Shown piece after piece: positions 36,301-45,300 of a stretch of 64,000 nucleotides of DNA; within the stretch, counting starts at the first letter, position 1; each line of letters begins with the position of its first letter. The notes beneath the pieces are model-generated. The model was not told the DNA's origin. It was given only the letters and a program-made list of their open reading frames with translations, and did not search any database. Origin of the DNA: Seminibacterium arietis (GTDB taxonomy: Bacteria; Pseudomonadota; Gammaproteobacteria; Enterobacterales; Pasteurellaceae); the NCBI RefSeq assembly GCF_042675725.1, contig NZ_JBHTJN010000028.1, positions 28,736 through 92,735 on the forward strand. The letters are read 5' to 3'. The translations under genes and the position numbers were made by a program.

Positions 36301-36335
36301 AAATGCTCGTTTTAGAAAATAAAATGAGCGATTTA
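36301..36335. promoter_or_regulatory. Possible GlpR operator
   Basis: AAATGCTCGTTTT and AAAATGAGCGATTT lie in imperfect inverted orientation and resemble GlpR operator half-sites (ATGTTCG-like). Similar AAACGAAA words lie at about 36255-36280. The match is partial and I rely on the position between glpA and glpT. Confidence 0.3.
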
Positions 36336-36346
36336 TTGTTAATTTA

Positions 36347-36362
36347 TGTGATATAGATCACT
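36347..36362. promoter_or_regulatory. CRP-type site 1 between glpA and glpT
   Basis: TGTGATATAGATCACT matches the CRP consensus in nine of ten defined positions. It sits in the 321-bp divergent spacer, 114 bp from glpA and 193 bp from glpT. Confidence 0.75.
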
Positions 36363-36398
36363 ATTTTATTTTCATTAGAGTAATAAAAAGAAAAAATC

Positions 36399-36414
36399 TG
36401 TGATATTCATCACA
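36399..36414. promoter_or_regulatory. CRP-type site 2 between glpA and glpT
   Basis: TGTGATATTCATCACA is an exact TGTGA-N6-TCACA match. It lies 52 bp (five helical turns) from site 1, so both sites face the same side of the DNA. Confidence 0.85.
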
Positions 36415-36554
36415 ATATGAATTATTTATACTTTTTATATTCAAAATAATCGTTATTATATTTTTACTCTTTCTTAAAAGAGCATTTGTTGTATTTATAA
36501 GATAAAAATAGCGAATTTGTTGTACTACTTAACTAAATTATTGGAGAACAAATT

Positions 36555-38000
36555 ATGTTTGGTCCTTTTAAACCAGCTCCCTTTATTGCGGAGCTGCCAA
36601 AAGAAAAAATTGATCCGACCTATAAACGTTTGCGTTGGCAAGTTTTTATGGGAATCTTTTTTGGTTATGCTGCTTATTACTTTGTGCGTGCAAACTTTGA
36701 CTTAGCACAAAAAGGGTTAATTGAGGCGGGTTTATATAATAAAGCAGAATTAGGAATTATCGGTACTGGTGCTGGTTTGGCATATGGCTTATCTAAGTTT
36801 GTGATGGCAGGAATGTCAGATCGCTCAAACCCGAGAGTTTTCTTACCTTTCGGTTTGTTATTGTCTGGTTTATGCATGACAATGATGGGATTGATGCCGT
36901 GGGCAACTTCTGGTATTGCTGTGATGTTTGTTATGATCTTCTTGAACGGCTGGTTTCAAGGTATGGGCTGGCCTCCTTGTGGGCGTACAATGGTTCATTG
37001 GTGGTCTAAATCTGAACGTGGAACAATAGTTTCTATTTGGAACTGTGCTCACAATATAGGTGGTATGGTACCAGGATTAATGGTGTTGTTAGCAAGTGCA
37101 ATTTATTTTAGTGAATATGGTGTACATGCGACTGCAAAAGATGTATGGCAACAAGCACTTTATTTTCCTGGTATTGCAGCAATGATTTGTGCTATTCCTG
37201 TTTATTTTGTGATGAAAGATACACCACAATCTTGTGGATTACCAGCAATTGAGAAATGGCGAAATGACTATCCAGATGATTACAACGAAAAAACTTATGA
37301 AAATAATTTAAGTACTAAAGAAATTTTTGTTACTTATGTCCTAAAAAATAGATTGTTATGGTATATCGCTATTGCTAACGTGTTTGTTTATTTAATCCGT
37401 TATGGTGTTTTAAAATGGTCTCCAGTATATTTGGGAGAGGTGAAGCATTTTAACATTAAAGGTACTGCTTGGGCTTATACTATTTATGAATTAGCAGCTG
37501 TGCCTGGTACATTATTATGTGGATGGGTTTCTGATAAAGTATTCAAAGGTAAACGAGGGCTGACTGGTTTTATTTTTATGATTTTAACTACTTTAGCAGT
37601 AATCGCATTATGGATGAATCCAGCAACACCAGAACATGAATTAGCACAATATGCAGGAAAAGCATGGTATCAAAACCCATATCAATTAACTGACTTTATT
37701 TTAATGACTACCGTTGGGTTCCTGATTTACGGTCCAGTTATGTTAATTGGTTTACATGCACTTGAGCTTGCACCGAAAAAAGCAGCAGGTACATCAGCAG
37801 GTTTTACGGGCTTATTTGGTTACTTAGGTGGTACAGTATCAGCATCAGCGGTTGTTGGTTGGGCAGCTGAGTACTATGGTTGGGATGGTGGCTTCTATGT
37901 CATGATCGCAGGTGGTGTGTTAGCAGTGTTGCTCATGTTTATCACGATGATTGAAGAAGGTAAGCATAAAGCAAGACTAAACGACCATTACGGTAAATAA
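36555..38000 (+). CDS. glpT: Glycerol-3-phosphate/phosphate antiporter
   Basis: GlpT imports sn-glycerol 3-phosphate in exchange for inorganic phosphate. The 481-residue MFS protein has twelve likely membrane helices, the family signature region around RWQVFMGIFFGYAAYYFVRANFD (partly shown), GLSKFVMAGMSDRSNPR and NGWFQGMGWPPCGR. GGAG precedes the ATG. It is divergent from glpA, has a strong terminator after it, and is followed by glpQ, which produces its substrate in the periplasm. Confidence 0.97.
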   Translation: MFGPFKPAPFIAELPKEKIDPTYKRLRWQVFMGIFFGYAAYYFVRANFDLAQKGLIEAGLYNKAELGIIGTGAGLAYGLSKFVMAGMSDRSNPRVFLPFGLLLSGLCMTMMGLMPWATSGIAVMFVMIFLNGWFQGMGWPPCGRTMVHWWSKSERGTIVSIWNCAHNIGGMVPGLMVLLASAIYFSEYGVHATAKDVWQQALYFPGIAAMICAIPVYFVMKDTPQSCGLPAIEKWRNDYPDDYNEKTYENNLSTKEIFVTYVLKNRLLWYIAIANVFVYLIRYGVLKWSPVYLGEVKHFNIKGTAWAYTIYELAAVPGTLLCGWVSDKVFKGKRGLTGFIFMILTTLAVIALWMNPATPEHELAQYAGKAWYQNPYQLTDFILMTTVGFLIYGPVMLIGLHALELAPKKAAGTSAGFTGLFGYLGGTVSASAVVGWAAEYYGWDGGFYVMIAGGVLAVLLMFITMIEEGKHKARLNDHYGK

Positions 38001-38004
38001 CAGT

Positions 38005-38038
38005 AAAAAGGAAAGATAGGAAACTATCTTTCCTTTTT
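38005..38038 (+). terminator. Terminator after glpT
   Basis: AAAGGAAAGATAG and CTATCTTTCCTTT form a 13-bp stem around GAAA, continuing into five T. It lies between glpT and glpQ, so glpQ probably gets part of its expression from a separate start or by read-through. Confidence 0.9.
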
Positions 38039-38115
38039 CTTGATTAGAGGTTGAAATTTACAGAAATTTGACCGCACTTCTACTATCAATTTTATTTCTA
38101 TTTAAGGAGAATATC

Positions 38116-39210
38116 ATGAAATTAGCTATTCCTTTTTGTGCAGTAGCCTTGGTGGTGGCAACACTTTCTGGCTGTTCTACACAGGCTGAATCAAATAATG
38201 TTAATTTACAGGATAAAATCATTATTGCTCATCGAGGAGCAAGTGGTTACTTACCTGAACATACATTAGAAAGTAAAGCACTTGCTTTTGGTCAAAAAGC
38301 AGATTATTTGGAACAAGATCTAGCAATGACTAAAGATAATCATTTAATCGTAATTCACGATCATTTTTTAGATGGATTAACAGATGTAGCGAAAAAATTC
38401 CCAAATCGTCATAGAAAAGATGGACGTTATTATGTAGTTGACTTTACTCTAAAAGAGATTCAATCATTAGAAATGACTGAAAATTTTAGTGTAGAAAATG
38501 GTAAACAAGTTCAAGTTTATCCTAACCGTTTCCCTCTTTGGAAATCTCACTTCCGTATTCATACCTTTGAAGATGAATTAGAATTTATTCAAGGTCTAGA
38601 GAAATCTACAGGTAAGAAGATTGGAATATATCCTGAAATCAAGGCTCCTTGGTTACATCATCAAGAAGGAAAAGATATAGCTCTTGCCACTTTGAAAGTA
38701 TTGAAAAAATACGGTTATACACAAAAAGATGATTTAGTTTATTTACAGACTTTCGATTTTAACGAATTAAAACGCATTAAAGAAAAATTACTACCACAGA
38801 TGGGCATGGACTTGAAATTAGTACAGCTCGTTGCCTATTCAGATTGGGGGGAAACGCAAGAAAAAGATGCACAAGGGAAGTGGGTTAATTATGACTATGA
38901 TTGGATGTTTAAACAAGGTGCCGTAGAAGAAATTGCAAAATATGCAGATGGTGTTGGACCAGGTTGGTACATGATGATAGATAAAGAAAAATCTAAGCCA
39001 AATGCAGTAGTCTATACAACATTAGCTAAAGAGTTAGCTAAACACAAATTAGAAGTTCATCCTTATACTGTGCGTAAAGATGCTTTACCAGACTTTTTTA
39101 GTAATGTAGATCAGATGTATGAAGCTTTATTTAAGGGCGGTGCTACAGGTGTGTTTACAGACTTCCCTGATACTGGAGTCAATTACTTAAAAATTAAAGC
39201 AAATAAATAA
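38116..39210 (+). CDS. glpQ: Glycerophosphodiester phosphodiesterase lipoprotein (protein D)
   Basis: GlpQ releases glycerol 3-phosphate from deacylated phospholipids; in H. influenzae the homologue is the outer-membrane lipoprotein protein D. From the ATG at 38116 the product has 364 residues, which is the length I remember for protein D. The signal peptide ends in the lipobox LSGC, so it is lipidated. The catalytic region shows IIAHRGASGYLPEHT (about residue 36) and LEQDLAMTKDNHLIVIHD. A longer reading starting at 38068 would place residues before the signal peptide and crosses a USS. AAGGAGA lies before the chosen ATG. Confidence 0.95.
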   Translation: MKLAIPFCAVALVVATLSGCSTQAESNNVNLQDKIIIAHRGASGYLPEHTLESKALAFGQKADYLEQDLAMTKDNHLIVIHDHFLDGLTDVAKKFPNRHRKDGRYYVVDFTLKEIQSLEMTENFSVENGKQVQVYPNRFPLWKSHFRIHTFEDELEFIQGLEKSTGKKIGIYPEIKAPWLHHQEGKDIALATLKVLKKYGYTQKDDLVYLQTFDFNELKRIKEKLLPQMGMDLKLVQLVAYSDWGETQEKDAQGKWVNYDYDWMFKQGAVEEIAKYADGVGPGWYMMIDKEKSKPNAVVYTTLAKELAKHKLEVHPYTVRKDALPDFFSNVDQMYEALFKGGATGVFTDFPDTGVNYLKIKANK

Positions 39211-39240
39211 TCATTATTGTAATATTATTACTTAACAAAT

Positions 39241-39278
39241 ACCTTATATCTTCGTCTTTTAGAGCGGAGATATAAGGT
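39241..39278. terminator. Hairpin between glpQ and bcp
   Basis: ACCTTATATCT and AGATATAAGGT form an 11-bp stem with a 16-base loop in the space between the convergent glpQ and bcp. No strong T run follows on either side. Confidence 0.5.
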
Positions 39279-39348
39279 TAAATAGTAAAACTAAATATTA
39301 TTTTATTGACTCATTTTAAGTTTCTTTTCAAAAGTCTTTTTATTTAGA

Positions 39349-39819
39349 TTATTCGTTATTTTTTAAGTAGTCTAAAACTATTTTATGATGATTAGTTGTT
39401 TTAAATTTATCAAAGACTTTTTCGATTGCTCCATTTTCATCGATCAAAAAGCTGATACGATGGATACCGTTAAAGACACGCCCCATAAATTTCTTTTCGC
39501 CCCAAACACCGAATTTTTCAGCTACTTTGTGATCCTCATCGGATAATAAGGTGAAACTAAGGTTTTTCTTGATTGCAAAATTAGCTAATTTTTGTGGATT
39601 ATCAGGGCTGATTCCAATAATAACTACACCTGATTTTTCTAATTCTGTTTTGCTTTCTTGCAAATTACAAGCTTGCATTGTGCATCCTGGCGTAAGAGCT
39701 TTAGGGTAAAAATAAATTAATACTTTTTTACCTTTGAAATCACTGAGTGATACTTGTTTATTTTGTTGATCTAATAATGAAAAGTGCGGTGCTTTTTGAC
39801 CTGATTTTAATGTATCCAA
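39349..39819 (-). CDS. bcp: Thioredoxin-dependent thiol peroxidase (Bcp/PrxQ)
   Basis: Bcp reduces hydrogen peroxide and organic peroxides with electrons from thioredoxin. The 156-residue peroxiredoxin has FSLLDQQNKQVSLSDFKGK and the active-site ALTPGCTMQACNLQE, in which the peroxidatic and resolving cysteines are separated by four residues, as in atypical PrxQ enzymes. It stands next to the divergent dapA, the order I recall for H. influenzae. A USS overlaps the start of the gene at about 39783. Confidence 0.95.
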   Translation of the reverse strand: MDTLKSGQKAPHFSLLDQQNKQVSLSDFKGKKVLIYFYPKALTPGCTMQACNLQESKTELEKSGVVIIGISPDNPQKLANFAIKKNLSFTLLSDEDHKVAEKFGVWGEKKFMGRVFNGIHRISFLIDENGAIEKVFDKFKTTNHHKIVLDYLKNNE

Positions 39820-39954
39820 TTAAAACTCCTTAGAAATTTTATTTATTTCGTGAAAATTAAAAAAATTACTTGCAAATTGATCCTATTTTAGCGATCTTAA
39901 ACGGAATGAATCAAGCAGACCCAACATAAATAAAAAAATAGCTAGGAGGTTTTT

Positions 39955-40851
39955 ATGGCTGCAAAAAGTCCTTTGTTTTACGGTAGTATTACGGCAATGG
40001 TTACTCCAATCAATAGACACGGTGATGTAGATTTAGATGCTATGCAGAAGTTAATTGAGCATCATATTGAAGCAGGTACACATGCGATTGTTTCTGTGGG
40101 AACTACTGGAGAATCTGCAACTTTAAGCATCGAAGAAAATGTAAAAACGATATTAAAAGCTGTTGAGTTTGCTGCTGGACGCATTCCTGTTATTGCGGGT
40201 GCGGGGGCGAATGCAACATCAGAAGCTATAACGATGACTAAGTTACTAAATGGCAGTGGAGTAGCAGGATGTTTATCTGTTGTTCCTTACTATAATAAGC
40301 CTACTCAAGAAGGGTTGTATCAGCATTTTAAAGCTATAGCACAATGTACAGATTTACCGCAAATTTTATATAATGTACCAGGTCGTACCGTTACAGATAT
40401 GTTGCCTGAAACGGTTGCTCGTTTAGCAAAAATTAAAAATATTGTTGCGATCAAAGAAGCATCTGGTGATGTAAGTAGAGTACAAAAAATTAAACAACTT
40501 GCAGGGGATGATTTTATCGTATTAAGTGGGGACGATGCTACAGGCTTAGATAGTATGAGAGCTGGTGGTGAAGGAGTCATTTCTGTTACTAATAATATTG
40601 CAGCAGCCGACATGGCGAAAATGTGTAATCTTGCATTAGCTGGTAAATTTGATGAGGCGGAAGTTATCAATCAACGCCTAATGGCACTACACAAAGGACT
40701 TTTTATTGAATCTAACCCAATTCCAGTAAAATGGGCATGTCACAGATTAGGGTTAATTCCAGAACTTAATTTACGTTTACCGTTAACTGTATTGAGCAAA
40801 GAAGCTCAACCTAAAGTAGAACAAGCTTTAAAAATAGCAGGGTTATTATAA
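39955..40851 (+). CDS. dapA: 4-hydroxy-tetrahydrodipicolinate synthase
   Basis: DapA condenses pyruvate with aspartate semialdehyde in the lysine and diaminopimelate pathway. The 298-residue protein has GSITAMVTP, the active-site GTTGESATL (about residue 46), YYNKPTQEGLYQHF, the Schiff-base lysine in VAIKEASGDVSR (about 163) and LSGDD. TAGGAGG precedes the ATG. bamC follows 100 bp downstream, as in E. coli, without a clear terminator between them. Confidence 0.97.
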   Translation: MAAKSPLFYGSITAMVTPINRHGDVDLDAMQKLIEHHIEAGTHAIVSVGTTGESATLSIEENVKTILKAVEFAAGRIPVIAGAGANATSEAITMTKLLNGSGVAGCLSVVPYYNKPTQEGLYQHFKAIAQCTDLPQILYNVPGRTVTDMLPETVARLAKIKNIVAIKEASGDVSRVQKIKQLAGDDFIVLSGDDATGLDSMRAGGEGVISVTNNIAAADMAKMCNLALAGKFDEAEVINQRLMALHKGLFIESNPIPVKWACHRLGLIPELNLRLPLTVLSKEAQPKVEQALKIAGLL

Positions 40852-40951
40852 TATACCTATAACGATTAGGATTGATAATAAAGATCGATCCTAAACGTTA
40901 AGTTTTTGATTGTTTTATTTAGCTTGTGTGTTGAAATATTAAGGTGTATTT

Positions 40952-41590
40952 ATGAAAAAATGGTTAACTATTAATATATTATTAGTAGTATTAATGGGTT
41001 GTTCTAGTGATTATCAAAATAAAAAACCAAATGATGGTTTCAGTGATAGCAATTCTAATTTACCTACATTTTCTACATTAGAAACAGGGGGACTTAATCT
41101 ACCTGTCTCTAATCAAACATACCGTATACCTCAGATAAAACAAGATCACAAATATCAAATAGATATTCGTCCACCAGTGGAACCTATCCCTATTATTGAT
41201 AAATCTATTGCTCAATTTGATGGTGAGAGAGCATTAATTGCTTATCCACTTTCTTTGCGTGATGTATATAATTTGAAACAAATTGAACGATTGCTGACTG
41301 AGCAACGTATTGATTTTACTGCAGAAAAAGGGAAAATCATAACTAATTGGTCTAAAATAGAGCGTAGTGATAGTATAGAAGATATCCAAATCCGATACCA
41401 AATTGAACAAGTAGAAACTAAGCAGGCGAGTGCTTTATTTATTTCTATTTTTCAAATAAAACGAGGAGATATTATTTCTAAAGCTGATTTGTCAGAAAAA
41501 CAACGATATACTTCAGAATTATTAAACCACCTTATAGGTGAATTAAATTCTACTTATCTTAAGCAACAGCAGGATTTAAGTGGGTTGTAG
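40952..41590 (+). CDS. bamC: BamC-like outer-membrane assembly lipoprotein
   Basis: BamC is an accessory lipoprotein of the beta-barrel assembly machine. The 212-residue product has a signal ending in the lipobox LMGC (mature Cys at about residue 17), a long unstructured proline-rich stretch (PPVEPIPIIDKS) and a helix-grip domain (ALIAYPLSLRDVYNLKQIERLL). Position right after dapA is the strongest support, since dapA-bamC is conserved. It is shorter than E. coli BamC (about 344 aa) and appears to have only one helix-grip domain, as in other Pasteurellaceae. Confidence 0.75.
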   Translation: MKKWLTINILLVVLMGCSSDYQNKKPNDGFSDSNSNLPTFSTLETGGLNLPVSNQTYRIPQIKQDHKYQIDIRPPVEPIPIIDKSIAQFDGERALIAYPLSLRDVYNLKQIERLLTEQRIDFTAEKGKIITNWSKIERSDSIEDIQIRYQIEQVETKQASALFISIFQIKRGDIISKADLSEKQRYTSELLNHLIGELNSTYLKQQQDLSGL

Positions 41591-41624
41591 TCTCTAACTG
41601 AATAGACCTCAACTTAAAAATAAA

Positions 41625-41689
41625 GACCACTTAGTTAAAATGAAAAGTTTGTTATAATCAAACTTGACATTTAGGTAGTCCAAGTGGTC
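41625..41689. repeat. Nested inverted repeat, possible insertion-sequence remnant
   Basis: GACCACTT at 41625-41632 and AAGTGGTC at 41682-41689 are perfect inverted copies. Inside them AAGTTTG and CAAACTT (41645-41665) form a second perfect repeat whose loop is TTATAAT, a minus-10-like box. This looks like the end of a mobile element or a small regulated transcript. No transposase is readable in the 411-bp gap, which otherwise holds a USS at about 41817 and nothing else I can identify. Confidence 0.4.
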
Positions 41690-42001
41690 GATAAAATTTT
41701 TTCTTAATCAACAAGATTGAAATATAGATGTTTTCGTCAAGCACATACAAAAATACAACTCAAATAGTAAAAACCTGCAACTAATTTAAACAAATCAAAA
41801 TAGCCGCACAGTAAAAAGTGCGGTCATTAAATTTTAAATATGACTACGCAACGAATAAATTCATCTCTATTCCCTAACTTTGTAAAGACTTTTTTGTAAA
41901 ACAGATATAGAAAAGGCTGTAAAAATACGGAATACAGCCATTAGAAATATGTTGAGATAGCCAACGCATTGAAATATAAAGAAATAAAATTAATATTTTC
42001 T

Positions 42002-42493
42002 TTATTCTAAGTTAAGTTCCAACGGTTCTTGAGAAAGGATAATTCCAGTTAAGTCAGCATAAACATAATCTTCTGGGAAAAAAGTGACACCCCCAAAATT
42101 GACTGGTATATCTGTTTCGCCTGTTTGATTATTATCTGCAGCAACGGGAATAGGAGCAAGAGCATGAATACCAATATCAATATTCTCTAATTCTTGTAAC
42201 TGACGAATAGCACCATATACAATAATACCTTCCCATCCATTATCTGCTGCTAAACGAGCTAGTTCAGCATCAATTAAAGCACGGCGGACAGCTCCACCCC
42301 CATCGATTAATAATACGCGACCTTCACCATTTTCCTCTAAAATATCGGCAATTAATCCGTTATTCTCAAAACATTTTATTGTCGTGACTTTTCCATAAAA
42401 GGAACTTAATCCGCCAAAACTTGAAAAAATAGGCTCAACAACATCAACTTGATCAAGATAAATGTCACAGAGTTCTGAAGTATCGATGTACAT
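42002..42493 (-). CDS. rraA: Regulator of ribonuclease activity A
   Basis: RraA binds RNase E and slows mRNA decay. From the ATG at 42493 the protein has 163 residues and begins MYIDTSELCDIY, with the family block VLLIDGGGAVRRALIDAELA and GIIVYGAIRQLQEL. A longer reading to 42553 overlaps menA and lacks family similarity; the chosen ATG follows AAGGTAG. It was formerly called MenG because it lies next to menA, but it is not a methyltransferase. Its target gene rne is also in this window. Confidence 0.93.
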   Translation of the reverse strand: MYIDTSELCDIYLDQVDVVEPIFSSFGGLSSFYGKVTTIKCFENNGLIADILEENGEGRVLLIDGGGAVRRALIDAELARLAADNGWEGIIVYGAIRQLQELENIDIGIHALAPIPVAADNNQTGETDIPVNFGGVTFFPEDYVYADLTGIILSQEPLELNLE

Positions 42494-42539
42494 AGGGCTA
42501 CCTTCTTTTTGAGTTGAAAATTTTCTTCTAGTATATGCC

Positions 42540-43448
42540 TTATTTGCTAACAAGCAAGCCTAAGCTAAATAGTAAATTTGTTAAAAGTGCTAGTAATGAC
42601 ATTTGAGCTAGCATAGGGCGTAGCAATAAAGGATCCTTGTTACGATAAACAAATAGAGCATGTTTGGCTAGTAGAGGATAGGATACAATAAAAATAAAGC
42701 CAATCCAATTATCAAAATGGATGATACTGAAAGATAGATAACAAAGGGCCGCAATTAGTAATAATGCACAGTGATAAAGACGTGCTTTATATTCACCCAA
42801 GCGAACAACTAAAGTATTTTTCCCTGCTTTTTTATCTTGTGAAAGATCGCGTAAATTATTAACATTCAACACGGCTGCTGCTAGCAATCCAGTTGCAAGT
42901 GCGGGTAAAAAAATTGAATTACACCATTGATGGACTTGTAAATAGTAAGTACCACAAACTCCCAATAAGCCAAAAAAAATTAATACGGAAACATCGCCTA
43001 ACCCCAAGTATCCGTAAGGTTTTTTTCCTACGGTATAAGTAATTGCTGCAACAATAGCAATAATTCCTAAAAAAGTGAATACTAGTAAATCAGTTAAGCT
43101 TTCATAGGCTGTGGCAAGCAGTAAACATCCTGATAGAATACTAGTTAATACAAGTAAAATTAAGCTTTTTTTAAGCTGTTGTACACTAATTCCCCCTTGT
43201 TGGATACCTCGTAGCGGACCAATTCTTTCAGCGGTATCAGCTCCTTTCTGATAGTCGCCATAATCATTAGCAAAATTTGATAAAATTTGTAGTGATAAAG
43301 TTGTCATTAAGCAGAAGAAAGCTACTATCCAATTAAAATGACCAGCCCAATAAGCTAAAGCTGAGCCTGTGATAATTGAGGCAGTAGCAAGAGGAAGAGT
43401 TTTAGGTCTCGCTGTTTCTAACCACATTTTAAATGCTTTTTTTTTCAT
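42540..43448 (-). CDS. menA: 1,4-dihydroxy-2-naphthoate polyprenyltransferase
   Basis: MenA prenylates 1,4-dihydroxy-2-naphthoate to give demethylmenaquinone, the main anaerobic quinone of this family. The 302-residue UbiA-type protein has about eight to nine membrane helices and the first aspartate-rich motif in NFANDYGDYQKGADTAE (about residues 62-78), with a second in NNLRDLSQDKKAGK. It lies upstream of rraA on the minus strand, about 47 bases apart. Demethylmenaquinone can serve as electron acceptor for GlpABC encoded nearby. Confidence 0.94.
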   Translation of the reverse strand: MKKKAFKMWLETARPKTLPLATASIITGSALAYWAGHFNWIVAFFCLMTTLSLQILSNFANDYGDYQKGADTAERIGPLRGIQQGGISVQQLKKSLILLVLTSILSGCLLLATAYESLTDLLVFTFLGIIAIVAAITYTVGKKPYGYLGLGDVSVLIFFGLLGVCGTYYLQVHQWCNSIFLPALATGLLAAAVLNVNNLRDLSQDKKAGKNTLVVRLGEYKARLYHCALLLIAALCYLSFSIIHFDNWIGFIFIVSYPLLAKHALFVYRNKDPLLLRPMLAQMSLLALLTNLLFSLGLLVSK

Positions 43449-43555
43449 ATTTTCGACTTTTTAATAAAAAATTTATTTTTCTACCGCACTTTTGCGTACA
43501 ATAGCCCCATATTCTACAAGTTTATTTGTAATATTTTAACTATTTTAAGGAAAAT

Positions 43556-44284
43556 ATGTTGGATTTGTCTTTGGAAATACAGCCTATTGGTGTTATTCGT
43601 AGCCCTTATAAAGAAAAATTTTCTGTGCCTCGTCAACCAAATTTAGTAGAAGATGGTACTGGTATATTAGAATTATTGCCTCCTTATAATCAAGCTGAAA
43701 CCGTACGAGGATTATCAGAATTCTCTCATTTATGGTTGATTTTTCAGTTTGATAAAATTCCTCAAGGAAAATGGCATCCTACAGTTCGTCCTCCTCGTTT
43801 AGGAGGAAATAAAAGGGTGGGCGTATTTGCTTCTCGTTCAACGTATCGTCCAAATCCCTTAGGGTTGTCTAAAGTGCGGTTAAATAATATTGAAATTGGA
43901 TATGATAAAGTGTGGTTGCATTTAGGTTCGTTGGATTTGGTAGATGGGACACCTGTGTTTGATATAAAACCTTATATTGCTTATTCAGATAACGAGCCTG
44001 AGGCTCAATGTAGTTTTGCTCAATTTAAACCTCAACCATTACTAAAAGTAGAATTAACACCAATTGCAAAAATGCAACTAAAAGAAATTGAAAAAAAACA
44101 ACCGCACTTTTTACGTTTTGTTGTGGATGTCATTAGCCAAGACCCTAGACCAGCGTATCAACAGGGTAAAATTGATCTACGTATTTACGGAACTACATTA
44201 TATGATTTTAATATTCGCTGGAAAATAAAGCAAAATACAATTGATGTCGCTGAAGTTTTATCGATCCAAATGCTTAAGGGCTAA
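43556..44284 (+). CDS. trmO: tRNA (t6A37) N6-methyltransferase TrmO
   Basis: TrmO methylates N6-threonylcarbamoyladenosine at position 37 of threonine tRNAs. The 242-residue protein has QPIGVIRSPYKEKFSVPRQP at the start, then HLWLIFQFDKIP and the block GVFASRSTYRPNPLGLS, typical of the TsaA/YaeB family, and a C-terminal DPRPAYQ segment. It is divergent from menA across 107 bp that contain a USS. Two more USS lie within the gene (about 43871 and 44101). Confidence 0.92.
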   Translation: MLDLSLEIQPIGVIRSPYKEKFSVPRQPNLVEDGTGILELLPPYNQAETVRGLSEFSHLWLIFQFDKIPQGKWHPTVRPPRLGGNKRVGVFASRSTYRPNPLGLSKVRLNNIEIGYDKVWLHLGSLDLVDGTPVFDIKPYIAYSDNEPEAQCSFAQFKPQPLLKVELTPIAKMQLKEIEKKQPHFLRFVVDVISQDPRPAYQQGKIDLRIYGTTLYDFNIRWKIKQNTIDVAEVLSIQMLKG

Positions 44285-44297
44285 AATTGAGATAGCA

Positions 44298-45089
44298 TCA
44301 TAAATTAATTTTTGGGTAATGATAGTAGCCTAATTGTTGGGATATTCGCTGGCTTGAGTGTTGTAATAATTTAACTAAGTGAGGTAAATTCTCTTCTTTG
44401 AAACGGATTGTTGGTAACGAAATAGATATGCCAGCAATAATTTGTCCAAACCGATCATAGATTGGTGTGGCAATACATCTTAATCCCGCCTCTTGTTCCT
44501 CATTATCTTCAGCATAGTGCTGTTGTCTTACTTTTTCGATTTCACATTCTAGCAGATCGATATTTTCTAAAGTTTTATCAGTATGTCTAACAAAAGTGAC
44601 GTTTTCTAGCATTGTTCTAATTTCATCATTATTGTAAGAAGATAATAGTACTTTACCGATAGCGGTACTGTATAGTGGATTTCGGCGACCAATTCTAGAG
44701 TACATTCTCAAAGCATAACTAGAATCTATTTTATGCAAATAAATAATTTCATTATCTTCTAATGTACCCAAATGCACAGCTTCTCCTGTTTGTTCAGCAA
44801 TAAACAACATTTCTTTATTCGCTATAGAAATTAAATCCAAATATTCTAATGGCTTAGCTCCAATTTCAAAGAGCTTTAACGTTAAACCGTATTTATCTGT
44901 TTCGCCTTCTTGAAATACAAAACCTAATGTTTTCATCGTTTGTAGAAATCGGTAAGTTGTGCTTTTTGACATCATAATGCGTTGAGAAAGCTCAGTGATA
45001 CCAATACTTTTTTGTTCTGAGAGCATTTCAAGAATACTAAAAACTTTTAAAACTGAAGATACTATTTCGGGTTGAGTTTCTTTTTCCAT
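44298..45089 (-). CDS. kdgR: KdgR-type IclR-family repressor
   Basis: KdgR represses genes for 2-keto-3-deoxygluconate (KDG) use and is released by KDG. From the ATG at 45089 the product has 263 residues, the length of E. coli KdgR, and it matches that protein closely: VSSVLKVFSILEML, the helix-turn-helix ITELSQRIMMSKSTTYRFLQ, RMYSRIGRRNPLYSTAIGKV and EDNEEQEAGLRCIATPI. An in-frame GTG nine bases upstream is a possible alternative start. The ribosome binding site overlaps a USS. It is divergent from kdgK, its likely target. Confidence 0.88.
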   Translation of the reverse strand: MEKETQPEIVSSVLKVFSILEMLSEQKSIGITELSQRIMMSKSTTYRFLQTMKTLGFVFQEGETDKYGLTLKLFEIGAKPLEYLDLISIANKEMLFIAEQTGEAVHLGTLEDNEIIYLHKIDSSYALRMYSRIGRRNPLYSTAIGKVLLSSYNNDEIRTMLENVTFVRHTDKTLENIDLLECEIEKVRQQHYAEDNEEQEAGLRCIATPIYDRFGQIIAGISISLPTIRFKEENLPHLVKLLQHSSQRISQQLGYYHYPKINL

Positions 45090-45188
45090 AATTTTCACCG
45101 CACTTTTGTATAAAAATTGGTATATAAGAAAATAATAACATAAAAATATAAAGATTAGAGAAAAACTGAAACCTGTATTTAGTTAAAT

Positions 45189-45203
45189 TGAAACAGCGTT
45201 TTA
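45189..45203. promoter_or_regulatory. Probable KdgR operator upstream of kdgK
   Basis: TGAAACAGCGTTTTA resembles the KdgR box (TGAAACA...TGTTTCA), with TGAAAC matched by GTTTTA in inverted orientation at five of six positions. It lies between the divergent kdgR and kdgK starts. Confidence 0.5.
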
Positions 45204-45300
45204 TTTTTTATTGCAAACTCATTTTACAAACAATATAATTTACTTAAATGGTGCAAAATATAAACAGTTTTTACGGCATATGCAGATTCTGGAGTAACTG

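Noticed and set aside
42494..42553. Longer rraA reading overlapping menA
   Set aside because: The extra residues are not family-like and the ATG at 42493 fits known RraA starts and spacing.
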